From: an uncultured Bacteroidales bacterium
GTDB taxonomy: Bacteria; Bacteroidota; Bacteroidia; Bacteroidales; UBA4417
Length of the DNA stretch: 32,023 nucleotides
Reading direction: 5' to 3'
Assembly: GCA_903879715.1 (NCBI GenBank)
Contig: CAIRMR010000113.1
Span: forward strand, 1 to 32,023
Both the position numbers and the translations under genes were made by a program. Below are positions 8,315 through 17,383 of this stretch, piece after piece. The notes under the pieces were generated by a model that made no database searches, was not told the DNA's origin, and worked only from the letters and a program-made list of their open reading frames with translations. Numbering within the stretch: position 1 is the stretch's first letter; each line of letters starts with the position of its first letter.

Positions 8315-8733
8315 TGAATTTTTTGATAGAGGTAGCGAAATTAAGGAAAAAATTTCAGCCGTAACCATTTCATTTGCAGGGTTTGCATTTATTAACAAAT
8401 CGGGAGATTTTCGCAGTAAGTTAAAAGTTATATTTTACCAATTGAATATACTGTTTTGGCAAGAGTCTGCATTTGGAGTTCAGGGCAGTCGTAAATTTTT
8501 ATAAATCTATTTGGATTTCGCCAATCTGAGGATAGTTTTCATTGGATTATTTTAGTATCGAAACGCAAATACCGTTAACTGGCCGGGATTCAGTATCATT
8601 AATTGAATAGTCCACAAAAAGCAATAATTTCTTTAATAATTGATATTGAGGATAATCAAACTATTCTTATCTTTGAATAATTGAATATTGCGATGTGAAC
8701 ACAACCAATTTTATTCCTTTAATCTGACCGAAA
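8315..8733. other. Divergent intergenic region between ftsX and the PH-like gene
   Basis: This 419-base AT-rich stretch separates two divergent genes. I see no convincing ORF or RNA gene. It contains the promoter at 8646-8675 for the plus-strand gene. No clear TAnnTTTG box was found for ftsX. Confidence 0.5.
8646..8675 (+). promoter_or_regulatory. Promoter of the PH-like small protein
   Basis: TTG at 8646-8648 and TATCTTTG at 8668-8675 are separated by 19 bases, which fits the Bacteroidota consensus of TTTG/TTG, 19-21 bases, TAnnTTTG. It would give a leader of about 50 bases. It is the best-matched promoter in the window. Confidence 0.65.
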
Positions 8734-9024
8734 ATGGAAATATTTATTGCATCACGTCTTACAGCCGGGAACAAACTTTTTCCTGCTGAAATTATTATTG
8801 ACCAGGATGGCATAACATTAAAAATTCCGGGTCTTTTCAGCGGAAATGAAAAGACGATTCCCTACTCCCGGATTTCATCCGTCGATATTAATTGTCCTTT
8901 GATCGGTTATTCAACAATCAGTATCGAAACCACGGGTGAAGGAAGCATTAAAGCACATGGTTTTACAAAAAACGAAGTAACAAGAATAAAAGAGCGGATT
9001 CTTGCAAAAATCAAGGCTGCCTGA
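8734..9024 (+). CDS. Small PH-like (bPH) domain protein
   Basis: This 96-residue soluble protein has no signal peptide or membrane segment. Its pattern of alternating short beta strands (for example GNKLFPAEIIIDQDGITLKI, then IPYSRISSVDI and STISIET) followed by a C-terminal amphipathic helix (KNEVTRIKERILAKIKAA) is typical of bacterial PH-like domains of the YdbS/DUF304 type. The phrase IPYSRISSVDI is especially characteristic. The function is unknown; such domains may mediate protein or membrane contacts. It is transcribed alone from a well-formed promoter and diverges from ftsX. Confidence 0.7.
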   Translation: MEIFIASRLTAGNKLFPAEIIIDQDGITLKIPGLFSGNEKTIPYSRISSVDINCPLIGYSTISIETTGEGSIKAHGFTKNEVTRIKERILAKIKAA

Positions 9025-9208
9025 TACAACTCTGAATTTGCTTATACCGTTCCCCGTTTGCCAAGCATGGACAGGATTGTCCTTGTTAATGCCCTTGTAA
9101 TTTAATTGGTAAGAGTTAGGGTATTACTGATTTTTTTACCTGTTCCTAATACCAGCCTGTAATTTTTATACTTTTCGCCAATTTTCCACAAAAGGGATTA
9201 AAGTGCTG

Positions 9209-9216
9209 TATCTTTG
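9209..9216 (+). promoter_or_regulatory. Putative -7 box for the phosphoesterase gene
   Basis: TATCTTTG matches the TAnnTTTG box and lies 47 bases upstream of the ATG at 9263. The -33 region is not well matched. Confidence 0.45.
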
Positions 9217-9262
9217 ATAAATCATTGCTGTTCATGGAATATTAATTTTAATAGTTATTGTT

Positions 9263-10024
9263 ATGAAGATACAGTATTGCTCCGACCTTCATCTTGAGTT
9301 TTCTGATAACCAAAGCTTTCTTAAATCGAATCCATTGAAACCGGTTGGGGATATTCTTATTTTAGCCGGTGATATAGTTCCATTCGCTGAAATGGACAAA
9401 CATTCCGATTTCTTCGATTACCTCGCCGATAACTTTGAAACCACTTACTGGATACCCGGCAACCACGAATATTACCATTCGGATGCATCGGAGCGAAGCG
9501 GCACACTCAATGAAAAAATCAGGAGTAATGTTTTACTTCTTAACAACCAGTCCGTTAAGGTAAATGACACCAAACTTGTATTTTCAACCTTATGGTCGCA
9601 TATTTCACCGGTTCATGAATGGAAAATTCAGAAGAACATGTCGGACTTTCATGTTATAACCTACCAGGGTCAACGGTTCTCGACAGATATTTTCAATCAG
9701 TTGCATGAAGAATGCAAAGCATTTCTGGTTTCGGCATTGCAGGAAACTGCTGATTACAAAACGATTGTTGTAACACATCATGTTCCGACATTAATAAATT
9801 ATCCCCAGCGATATGAGGAAAGCCTGCTAAACGAAGCTTTTGTTGTTGAACTGTTTGACCTGATTGAAAGTTCAGGAATTAATTCATGGATCTACGGCCA
9901 TACACATGCCAATACCGATGATTTCGAAGTTGGCAAAACTCATATGATAACAAACCAGTTGGGATATGTGGAATACAATGAACATCAGTATTTTGATATT
10001 GCCAGAACCATTGCCGTCCGTTAA
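9263..10024 (+). CDS. Calcineurin-like metallophosphoesterase
   Basis: This is a cytoplasmic phosphoesterase with a dinuclear metal centre. All metal-binding blocks of the calcineurin-like superfamily are visible: SDLHLEF (7-13), LAGDIVPF (about 34-41), GNHEYYH (about 66-72), VTHHVPT (about 172-178) and GHTHAN (about 216-221). The 253-residue length suits a single-domain enzyme. There is no signal peptide. The substrate (nucleotide, phosphoprotein or other) cannot be inferred. It is likely monocistronic: promoter-like sequence lies upstream, and the next gene, a pseudogene, starts 136 bases downstream. Confidence 0.92.
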   Translation: MKIQYCSDLHLEFSDNQSFLKSNPLKPVGDILILAGDIVPFAEMDKHSDFFDYLADNFETTYWIPGNHEYYHSDASERSGTLNEKIRSNVLLLNNQSVKVNDTKLVFSTLWSHISPVHEWKIQKNMSDFHVITYQGQRFSTDIFNQLHEECKAFLVSALQETADYKTIVVTHHVPTLINYPQRYEESLLNEAFVVELFDLIESSGINSWIYGHTHANTDDFEVGKTHMITNQLGYVEYNEHQYFDIARTIAVR

Positions 10025-10159
10025 AACAAGCCAGGCTAAATGAGCAAAGGTTATGTTCATAACGCCAGGCGATCATTGCTCCGGTACAATATTTACATAT
10101 TCCGGATGGCAGACAGCAGAAGTTATATTTCTGTAATTTAGCCAATACATTTTTATACA

Positions 10160-11028
10160 TTGAACACAATGAAAATGAGTAGGATAATCCTCTTCAGTTT
10201 GTTAATTCCTTTTTACTCCATGTCACAACTACCCGTTAAAATAGAAAGCAGCCTGAAAACTGTTGATATTTTATCACACGAAATCAAAACCGTTTATGCC
10301 GAAGGCATTCATTTCGAAGCGCCCAACTGGAGCAGGGACGGAAGCTTTTTTGTAGTTAACAGCCTCGGCAAGCTATATACTATTCCGATTAACGGTCAAG
10401 CACTGAAGTTGCTGAATTCAGATTTTGCCGATGAGTGTAACAATGACCATGGAATATCCCCCGATGGGAAATGGCTTGCTATAAGTCATAATAATAAGAA
10501 CGATACGGTTCAGACTGAACAATGGAAAAAATCTGCCATCTATGTTCTCCCGATCCAGGGAGGGATTCCCCGCCAGGTTACTCAGGAATCTCCCTCATTC
10601 TGGCATGGATGGAGTCCTGATGGCAAAGAACTGGCATACTGTGCTGAGCGTAACGGGAATTTTGATATTTATACTATCCCTGTGAGTGGGGGCAGAGAAA
10701 AGCGGTTGACTCATGAACCCGGTCTTGATGATGGCCCGGATTATTCTCCTGACGGGAAATATATTTACTTTAATTCTTTTCGCAACGGAAGCATGCAGAT
10801 ATGGAGGATGAAAACGGATGGCAGTCAACAGGAACAAATTACCAAGCTGACCAGGCAGAAGCTCATCCCTTTGGGAAAGATGTCAAGCTTCGCCTGATGT
10901 CACTTGATAATAGAAAAATAAGTGATCTAACACCTGTGTTTTTTGGTGGGCAGGGAACGCTCAATGTGCCGTCGTGGAGTCCTGACAGTAAGCGAGTTGC
11001 TTTTGTTAGTTATTTACGGAGCGAATAG
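10160..11028 (+). pseudogene. TolB/PD40 beta-propeller protein, frameshifted with internal deletion
   Basis: The gene starts with an ATG and a signal peptide (to about PFYSMSQ), then several PD40/TolB propeller blades marked by SPDGK or SRDGS turns: [34 protein letters not shown] and IWRMKTDGS. In the first frame the family match ends at about 10845 and a stop follows at 10897. The match resumes in another frame at about 10850 ([20 protein letters not shown], then GGQGTLNVPSWSPDSKRVAFVSY) and ends at 11028. The blade expected between the halves, by recollection of intact relatives about 20 residues, is missing, so this is a deletion plus frameshift rather than a simple slip. It converges with the esterase gene ending at 11044. 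Confidence 0.82.
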
Positions 11029-11043
11029 AGAGATTTTTATCGG

Positions 11044-12486
11044 TTATTTAGTGTCAATTTCCCAGTCATCGGTGCGGAAGGATGACGCCGGTAATCCTGT
11101 GCCATTAAAGAGGGATGACACTGAAGTATTGAGAAAGGCGTACCTGACTGCAACCGGGTGTTTCACTTTTTTGGAAGAAACTACCAGTTTATTTCCTTGT
11201 ATTTTTACTGTTGCGGGATAAAATACCTTGTCGGCCCCAGCGATGGCGAAATTGTTTTTTGCAGTTTCTGTAATCTTCAATTCACCGTCGGTATAGATGA
11301 ATTCAATGCTGATACTTTTCTTTTCTACCTTAAAATCCTTGTAAACCGGCCCGGAGAAACTTCCTACATCCTGACCGTAGGTTTTAGTCAGGGCCCATAA
11401 GGAAAGTCGAATACCTACATCCAGCTTATTTTTAGGATGGATATCGTTAATATCGCCGGCAATATCCAGGGTAACTGCCATCCCTGTATTCGGAATCGAA
11501 AGACATTTCATCTGAGCTTCACGCAATAAGGCTCCTGAATTACGTTCCTTATAAAGGTAGGGAGCAATCTGAACAAAGTAGAAAGGGAAATCGCCAATGC
11601 CCCAGGCTTTCCGCCATGAGGTGATCAGGGTATTCATCAGAGCCGGGTAGAGTTTATAATCCATTCGGTTGGATTCTCCCTGGTACCAGATAGCGCCTTT
11701 TATAGTATAATTTGTGAGCGGATGGATCATTGCATTATAAAGCACTCCTGCGGTGCCTGGCCACCATGCATAACCGCTGTAGTGATGAATAAAATGCTGG
11801 AGCTCAGGAGCTGCTTCAAGACTTGCTACTGGTGTCCAGACTTCTGCAGCTGTGCCGCCCCAGGCAGTATAAATCAAGCCAACCGGAATGCCCAGTTTTT
11901 TACTGAGTGATGAACCGTAAAACCATGCTGTTGCGCTGAAATTGTCTACAGTACCGGTATCGACAGTAAGCCAGTTGCCTTTGCAATCTGTTCGAACATA
12001 TGCGGAAGTATCTTTCTGAACAGTAAAGAGCCGCACGCTGGCAAAATCACCGCGCTGCACTTCATCGCGAACTTCCGGCTTATAATTTCCCCAGCCGCCA
12101 AGACCTTTAATGGTCAGGTCCATATTCGATTGTCCGGAACATAGCCAGACTTCCCCAATAAGAATATTTTCGATTTTAATTGAATAATCACGTCCGGTTA
12201 TGGTCATAGTGTAAGGGCCACCGGCGTTGGGGGTGTTTATTATCGTTTTCCAGTTTCCTTCTTTTGTAGCAACAACTTCAGCTGATGCAGAAAGCCAGCT
12301 TGCCTGAACAATTACTTTTTCGCCGGCATCGGCCCAGCCCCACACATTGATGGCAGCATTTTGCTGAAGAACCATATTGTTTCCGATCAAAGCAGGTAGA
12401 CGAACAGCAGCATTGGTTTGATTGAATGAAAAGATTCCGGCAATAACTAAAACAACCAGAACAAGAGTTTTTTGTATTTTATTCAT
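11044..12486 (-). CDS. Sialate O-acetylesterase-like SGNH esterase, secreted
   Basis: This is a carbohydrate esterase of the sialate-O-acetylesterase (SASA) type that removes acetyl groups from sugars. The nucleophile block is GEVWLCSGQSNMD, with Ser120 counted from the start used here. The second block is WYQGESN, and the His/Asp block is GDINDIHPKNK. An N-terminal beta domain precedes the SGNH domain. The frame is open upstream to 12534, but I choose the ATG at 12486 because it places a good signal peptide (MNKIQKTLVLVVLVIAGIFS) at the N-terminus; the upstream 16 residues would displace it. It is the last gene of the mannan PUL, 48 bases after GH38. In this setting deacetylation of mannose residues is more likely than sialic acid processing, but that is inference. 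Confidence 0.88.
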   Translation of the reverse strand: MNKIQKTLVLVVLVIAGIFSFNQTNAAVRLPALIGNNMVLQQNAAINVWGWADAGEKVIVQASWLSASAEVVATKEGNWKTIINTPNAGGPYTMTITGRDYSIKIENILIGEVWLCSGQSNMDLTIKGLGGWGNYKPEVRDEVQRGDFASVRLFTVQKDTSAYVRTDCKGNWLTVDTGTVDNFSATAWFYGSSLSKKLGIPVGLIYTAWGGTAAEVWTPVASLEAAPELQHFIHHYSGYAWWPGTAGVLYNAMIHPLTNYTIKGAIWYQGESNRMDYKLYPALMNTLITSWRKAWGIGDFPFYFVQIAPYLYKERNSGALLREAQMKCLSIPNTGMAVTLDIAGDINDIHPKNKLDVGIRLSLWALTKTYGQDVGSFSGPVYKDFKVEKKSISIEFIYTDGELKITETAKNNFAIAGADKVFYPATVKIQGNKLVVSSKKVKHPVAVRYAFLNTSVSSLFNGTGLPASSFRTDDWEIDTK

Positions 12487-12534
12487 AACAGTTATTAAAA
12501 AAAATCCAGTCAAATTTAATTGTAAGCTAAGCAT

Positions 12535-15189
12535 TTATTCAATCCTGATACTGGTGATTTCACGAGGTTTCAAAAGAATCTCTATTTTTGAATCAGACAC
12601 CTTTAACAGATCAATTTTGTCTTCCTGTGTACTACACCGCCACGCCGAAACAAACTTTTTCCCTGGAAGTTTCAATACGACAGTTGCATCCTGCAAATTC
12701 AGGTTAATAAGCCGGACAATGGTTCCTTTTTTATCTTCGGATGTTTTTACGTAAACTATTTTAATCCCAATGCCATTAAGGTTAATCAATTGTCCGGAAG
12801 TATCTTTTTCGCATTCAGCAACCTGGTAAACAATTGGAGAATTAATCAGCTGTTGAGCCTGCATGGAGATATCTGCCGAGTTGTATTCACCCTGGCTGTT
12901 AAAGGCATATTTCAACTGTATCAATCCTGGTTGGCTTCCCCTGAAATTGGTTTCCCAATAATTGTTTGCCGCCCAGGCAAGCAGCAAAGGATTTTTACCG
13001 CGCCTGATGGCAGATTGATTTCTGCCGAAATTAAAACTACCAAACATTATAAGCGGCGCATCAGGACAGAACAGCGTCGCTCCTTTATCGTTATTATGAA
13101 TACTGGCAAAAGAAGAAACCGTGACCCAATCCCGGCAAGTACCTTTTAACTGTTCTGTATCCAATTCCACAGGAACATCGCCCGTATCAAAATACCCGCG
13201 CCATCCTTCATCCAGGTTCATTGGGAACGTGAAATAAATAGCTTCCGGATTTACATTATCAGTTTTGATAAAATCAGCAGCCAGGTCTATGACAGGCGAA
13301 TCGGCATGCAAAGTGATTCTTTGCTCCAGGTTTTTTACACCTTCGGCCTGGGATTTTATAAAAAGGGTTGCAGTAAATGCGGTTGTGTCGATTTTGCATT
13401 CAATTTTGCCGCTGATTGAGCTGTAAAGAGCTTTCCAGTTTGGCCGCCAACCTGTTAAACCGATTTTTTCTTCTTCGGTGCTGCGCATATGAAACGCAAA
13501 ACGCGTTGAATCAAAAGAAGGATCCGGCTTTTCGTGAACAAACTGGAAAAAGCTGTATTGGCTGTTGGTATCCATAACTTCCCAGTTTCGTTTTTTGTCG
13601 AAAAGTGAAGTTACACGGCCCGTTTCCGGATCAAATTTCAGGAGATAAAAGGCAGTTTCTATAAAGTCTTTTTCAACAATGATCTTTGTTTGAGGTGATG
13701 CTTCTTTTAATTGAGTAAAGGGAATTTTCTTCCAGCTATACGGTTCAATTTCATAGGGTCCGTAAAATTTACCCAGTAATGGCGCTCTTTCAAAACGGTC
13801 ACCAGCCATCAGCCAGGTTTCAATTCGTTTGCCTTTTAAAAACCAGTCGCCGGGAATTTGAGGATAGTATTTTACTGTGGATCCTGTCGGGTTAAACAGC
13901 ATAACACCTTCAAGTTCCGCCGATGCTACCGGATTTCCGGCCAGCTGCTGCAATTGTTTCGTTAACGCAAATTTCGAGTAAGCCATTCCTTCATAAGCCG
14001 GGAAAGCTTTCATATTCCATTGGGCAGTCGGGAAAGGATCAGTTAACTCTAAAGGGTTGTAAGCACCCCAGGTGTGCTCATCATAGAAATTGAGATCTTT
14101 CCAGATTTTTTTCATGACCATATCCAATTGCCCGTTTGCTTTGCCAAAAGCATTCAGCAAATCGATATCACGCATATTGGTGGCCGTATTCAGAGAAATA
14201 CGGGTTTCGGTTGCAGAACTTGCAGCTCCGAAATTCCAGTAATCGCTCCAGTCGCCTTTTACAACCGGGATGGTTTCGTAAGGAATCTGTTTGATGCGGG
14301 CCAGGATATCCTGAGGTGTGGCATACCGTAGTTTTGGCTGCCGGCCTTCCTCGTTCCAGCGCTTTACCAGGGCAGGCAAGTCAAAATTAGGAGGCGCGTT
14401 GTCGTATGCAAAGGGAGCACAAGTAGCGCTCAGGTAAGCAAAATCGTACGGATAATTCAATCTTTCCAGGTTTTGCAGGTATTTATTTAAACCTGCCTGC
14501 ATGGTATCCAGGTTTTGAGTGTAATCGTTCGCCCACTGATCGAACATGGTATAATGCTCACCATTCATCACCAAAAGTTCACTTCCACAGGGACTTTGCC
14601 AGCGGTAAATAGCAGGGCGGGGTCTTGGCGTTCCCGAAAGGTGCAGGTTAATAGCCATTATCAGCAGTTCTACGCCTCCATCTTTTAATATATCCACAAC
14701 ACTCCAGGGCAAGCCGGTGGCGTCATGCAGATTGGCAGTATTAATTTTAACTCCGAATCGTTTCGCGATTTCGGCTGCTCCGTAAATTTGCCTGGCAAGG
14801 CCTTCGGAACTAGCTAAGGGAGTTGTGTTGTATTCCAAAGCAGAGATTCCGATTCTTCCTTCCTTCAGATAAGCGGCAAAACGCGCAATATCCCTTTCAC
14901 TGGCATTTTCCAGCCATTGCATTACAGGCTCAGTAACTTCGCATGTCCATTTTGGTCTCGACTGTTCCGGGTAATCAGCCGTATTATCGAGCAAAGTGAG
15001 AGCCTGGTAAATATAATCTTCCTGCAGTTCCAGGGCAACCGGCTGAAGATGGGTGAACCCAACATCCAGGTGGCTGTGATGCATAATCAGAATTTCCTTA
15101 ACCTTGCCGGGAGTTTGTGCCGATAACCGGAAAACAGCCAAAACAATGAAGCTAAGGGTAAAAAGTCTTTTGATCAAATGAATCTTCAT
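12535..15189 (-). CDS. GH38 family alpha-mannosidase, secreted
   Basis: This is a zinc-dependent retaining alpha-mannosidase of family GH38. A signal peptide occupies residues 1-24 (ending RLSAQ). The metal-binding block is MHHSHLDVGFTH, in which His40 and Asp42 match the HxD ligands of GH38. LHDATGLPW carries Asp156, the candidate nucleophile and third metal ligand. The C-terminal half (about 480-884) has the beta-rich GH38 C-terminal region. The 884 residues fit the family. The divergent form of the first block (HLDVGF rather than HNDPGW) marks a bacterial subgroup, and some members are annotated only as GH38-like, so activity is likely but not certain. It lies between a CE1-like esterase and a SASA esterase in a mannose PUL. 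Confidence 0.85.
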   Translation of the reverse strand: MKIHLIKRLFTLSFIVLAVFRLSAQTPGKVKEILIMHHSHLDVGFTHLQPVALELQEDYIYQALTLLDNTADYPEQSRPKWTCEVTEPVMQWLENASERDIARFAAYLKEGRIGISALEYNTTPLASSEGLARQIYGAAEIAKRFGVKINTANLHDATGLPWSVVDILKDGGVELLIMAINLHLSGTPRPRPAIYRWQSPCGSELLVMNGEHYTMFDQWANDYTQNLDTMQAGLNKYLQNLERLNYPYDFAYLSATCAPFAYDNAPPNFDLPALVKRWNEEGRQPKLRYATPQDILARIKQIPYETIPVVKGDWSDYWNFGAASSATETRISLNTATNMRDIDLLNAFGKANGQLDMVMKKIWKDLNFYDEHTWGAYNPLELTDPFPTAQWNMKAFPAYEGMAYSKFALTKQLQQLAGNPVASAELEGVMLFNPTGSTVKYYPQIPGDWFLKGKRIETWLMAGDRFERAPLLGKFYGPYEIEPYSWKKIPFTQLKEASPQTKIIVEKDFIETAFYLLKFDPETGRVTSLFDKKRNWEVMDTNSQYSFFQFVHEKPDPSFDSTRFAFHMRSTEEEKIGLTGWRPNWKALYSSISGKIECKIDTTAFTATLFIKSQAEGVKNLEQRITLHADSPVIDLAADFIKTDNVNPEAIYFTFPMNLDEGWRGYFDTGDVPVELDTEQLKGTCRDWVTVSSFASIHNNDKGATLFCPDAPLIMFGSFNFGRNQSAIRRGKNPLLLAWAANNYWETNFRGSQPGLIQLKYAFNSQGEYNSADISMQAQQLINSPIVYQVAECEKDTSGQLINLNGIGIKIVYVKTSEDKKGTIVRLINLNLQDATVVLKLPGKKFVSAWRCSTQEDKIDLLKVSDSKIEILLKPREITSIRIE

Positions 15190-15251
15190 AGTAATTCCTG
15201 AACTTGTTTTTATTAGATCTGACCTGTTAAATCAGTAATCCATGATTTCTC

Positions 15252-15307
15252 TTTCTGCCCTTTTTCGTTTGACCCCGTCTCTGAAGGGAGCCTAAAAAGG
15301 GCAGAAA
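15252..15307. repeat. Perfect 14-bp inverted repeat between esterase and GH38 genes
   Basis: TTTCTGCCCTTTTT (15252-15265) and AAAAAGGGCAGAAA (15294-15307) are perfect inverted repeats around a 28-base loop. It lies in the widest gap (173 bases) of the downstream half of the PUL. There is no T-run after it in the transcribed minus direction, so it is not a classical terminator. It could be a repeat-element insertion, or a processing or attenuation structure that lowers GH38 and SASA expression. Confidence 0.6.
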
Positions 15308-15362
15308 ATCGTGATTATCTTAACTGCAAGATTCTATTCATAAGAGAAATCCCTATCGCCTT

Positions 15363-16175
15363 TCAGTTAGTTTGAATCCTGCTTTTAAAAAATTCAAAAT
15401 GCGAACTTATATTAGATTTCCAGTATGGATAATTATGGGCTCCCGGGTTTGAAATATATGTTGCATCCACCTTGATTTCATCACATTTAAAGCGAAACTC
15501 ATTGTTTACGTTGTAAAACGGATCAGCGGTGCCGCAGCTGAAAATGATCTCTTTGCCTGACTGTTTTATTTTCTCAATATTCCCGACTACAGAATGCGCT
15601 TTCAATGTTTTTTCATCAGAATCGTCCTTCTTTAATCCCAAATATTCGCTAATCCGGTAATCGTTCCGGCTATTCGTTAAATCGAGCACACCGCTGATGC
15701 TGCCTGCGCTTCGGAATAATTCAGGTTTCTGCTCAAAAAGGTACAAGGCTCCGTGACCTCCCATGCTTAATCCTGTGATAAATACATTTTTGCTGTCAAT
15801 CCGGTAGGTTTTAGCTACGAAAGAGAACAGGTCCAGGAAAAAGAAATCAGCATATTGACTTCCTTTTATAGCCGGGCTGTTTATGTACCATGAATCGTAC
15901 AAACCATCTGGACAAACGATAATTAAACCATACTCGTCGGCATATTTCTGGCAATCCATAATATCATTCCACTGTTGATAGCTGCCACTCCAACCGTGAA
16001 GCAAATAAATCAATGGATAGGATTTAGCAGGATCAGCGGTATAATTAGCCGGTGTGAAAACCCAAACTGTATCCGCTTTCGGAATATGCTTTGAGGTCAG
16101 GATATGCTGACTTTGCGCTGATAAGCCAGAAATCAGCGATAAAAATAGGACAAGCGATAAAAGAATTCTTTTCAT
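15363..16175 (-). CDS. CE1/esterase-D-like alpha/beta hydrolase, secreted
   Basis: This is a secreted serine esterase of the putative-esterase (CE1, esterase D) group. A signal peptide ends near residue 20 (GLSAQS). The triad can be read directly: Ser137 in GLSMGGHGA, Asp218 in SCGTADPF and His247 in PGAHNYPYW. LIYLLHGWSGS gives the oxyanion-loop HG motif. The length is 270 residues. Relatives in PULs act as acetyl or feruloyl esterases on polysaccharides. With GH38, GH92 and a SASA esterase nearby, removal of acyl groups from mannan is a reasonable guess. It is 27 bases downstream of the DUF5005-like gene. Confidence 0.88.
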   Translation of the reverse strand: MKRILLSLVLFLSLISGLSAQSQHILTSKHIPKADTVWVFTPANYTADPAKSYPLIYLLHGWSGSYQQWNDIMDCQKYADEYGLIIVCPDGLYDSWYINSPAIKGSQYADFFFLDLFSFVAKTYRIDSKNVFITGLSMGGHGALYLFEQKPELFRSAGSISGVLDLTNSRNDYRISEYLGLKKDDSDEKTLKAHSVVGNIEKIKQSGKEIIFSCGTADPFYNVNNEFRFKCDEIKVDATYISNPGAHNYPYWKSNISSHFEFFKSRIQTN

Positions 16176-16202
16176 TTATTTGTTGATTTTTAGAAGGAAT
16201 GA

Positions 16203-17363
16203 TTATTTCTCAAAAATCTTTTTGACCGGAACTCTCTGGAAAACCGGCCTGTACTTGCTTGCATCCTGGAATACATCCTCAACTACAAAGCTGTTCACGC
16301 AGTTTGATATCAACAACTCGCCATTTTCGATAAACTGGGGATGAGCTAATGCATTGTAGGCAAAAAGGTTTTTAGTTGAAACCACATCCTCAGGAAGTTT
16401 TACATGACAAAGGACTTTCCTGTTTTTCCAGCCAGTAAAAGGTGATTCGGAATAATAAGAGCAGATTTCGCCACTCATAAAACCACCTTCCTGAACAACA
16501 AGTACATATTTGTTTTTGAGTTTAACGACACTGAACTGTTCGGAGCCCTGGATAACCAGCATGGGTTCCGAAAGTTTGGAGTCTTTTAACCATTCAGTTC
16601 CTGTGTAGAATTCCCATGGTGCAAGGATATTGCCTTTGGGAGCGCGGGCTACATAAAGGTTTTTAGTCTTGTCCTCAGCTCCATATATGTATGTATACTT
16701 TTTATCGCCATCACAAACAGCATGACCCCAGTGGATTTCATTGGTTCCCGGGTATGAAAAATGGTCAATTTTTTCCAGCTTGATATCAGGCAATGAAAAA
16801 GTGGCAATATTGGAACTTTGCCACCTGAATCCCCAATCTCCTTTTTCGGCCTGGTTAAACAAAGACATGAAAACCTTTAATTTGCCGTTCTCAATAAAAC
16901 CATCGCCTGGCCAATACCAAAGCGTGTCCTCTGAAAACATCTTACCTTTTGGGGCGCCGGGGGGAATTACGAAAGATGATGGCCATCCGTCAATTACATT
17001 GTAAAAACTGCGTAATGAATCACCTTCCTGCACCGCCATGCTGTTGCGGATAAACCAGGGTTTTTTTTTCTCCCTGGATCGGTCAGGATTTACAGTTCCA
17101 AGGAATGAGTCGCCGAAAATCCAGATTGTACGCCCATCAGGAAGCAGCACAGAGTAATCGCCATCGGCCCCTGTTACTCCGCAACAATCGCGGGCGAAGA
17201 TTTTTGTGAATTTCGGATCAATTCTGCCATCTTGCCAGCCTTTCAGGGGATCTGCATCCTGCTGGCAAAATACTGTGAAAGATAACAGGATAAGAATCCC
17301 TCCCAGGCTCAGACTTATCATTTGACGTGAAATCCTTTTGTTCATGTTTCCAGGCTTTTTCAA
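16203..17363 (-). CDS. DUF5005/DUF4185-like predicted beta-propeller protein, secreted
   Basis: This is an exported protein of unknown activity with a predicted glycosidase-like five-bladed propeller. After an N-terminal signal sequence (about 7-34) come repeated strand motifs: GDYSVLLPDGRTIWIFGDSF (68-87), WYWPGDGFIENGKLKVFMS (about 148-166), YTYIYGAED and the closing segment YNALAHPQFIENGELLIS. The FGDSF and IEN segments recur in the paralogue at 29566-30915. I recognise the pattern as DUF5005/DUF4185-like. DUF4185 includes endo-D-arabinanases (GH183), so a glycan-cleaving role is possible but unproven. ATGs at 17363 and 17345 are both plausible starts. It is 20 bases from the MFS gene, clearly in the same operon. 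Confidence 0.7.
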   Translation of the reverse strand: MKKPGNMNKRISRQMISLSLGGILILLSFTVFCQQDADPLKGWQDGRIDPKFTKIFARDCCGVTGADGDYSVLLPDGRTIWIFGDSFLGTVNPDRSREKKKPWFIRNSMAVQEGDSLRSFYNVIDGWPSSFVIPPGAPKGKMFSEDTLWYWPGDGFIENGKLKVFMSLFNQAEKGDWGFRWQSSNIATFSLPDIKLEKIDHFSYPGTNEIHWGHAVCDGDKKYTYIYGAEDKTKNLYVARAPKGNILAPWEFYTGTEWLKDSKLSEPMLVIQGSEQFSVVKLKNKYVLVVQEGGFMSGEICSYYSESPFTGWKNRKVLCHVKLPEDVVSTKNLFAYNALAHPQFIENGELLISNCVNSFVVEDVFQDASKYRPVFQRVPVKKIFEK

Positions 17364-17383
17364 AGGTTACTATTGATCCTGTA

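Noticed and set aside
8315-8398. Upstream extension of FtsX by 28 residues
   Set aside because: The extra residues are not typical of FtsX N-termini, and the internal ATG at 8314 gives the usual length.
9069-9082. Small hairpin GGACA/TGTCC after the PH-like gene as a terminator
   Set aside because: The stem is only 5 bp and no T-run follows.
10840-10900. Programmed ribosomal frameshift in the TolB-like gene
   Set aside because: There is no slippery heptamer with a downstream structure that I can see, and about one blade's worth of family sequence is missing at the junction, which a frameshift cannot supply.
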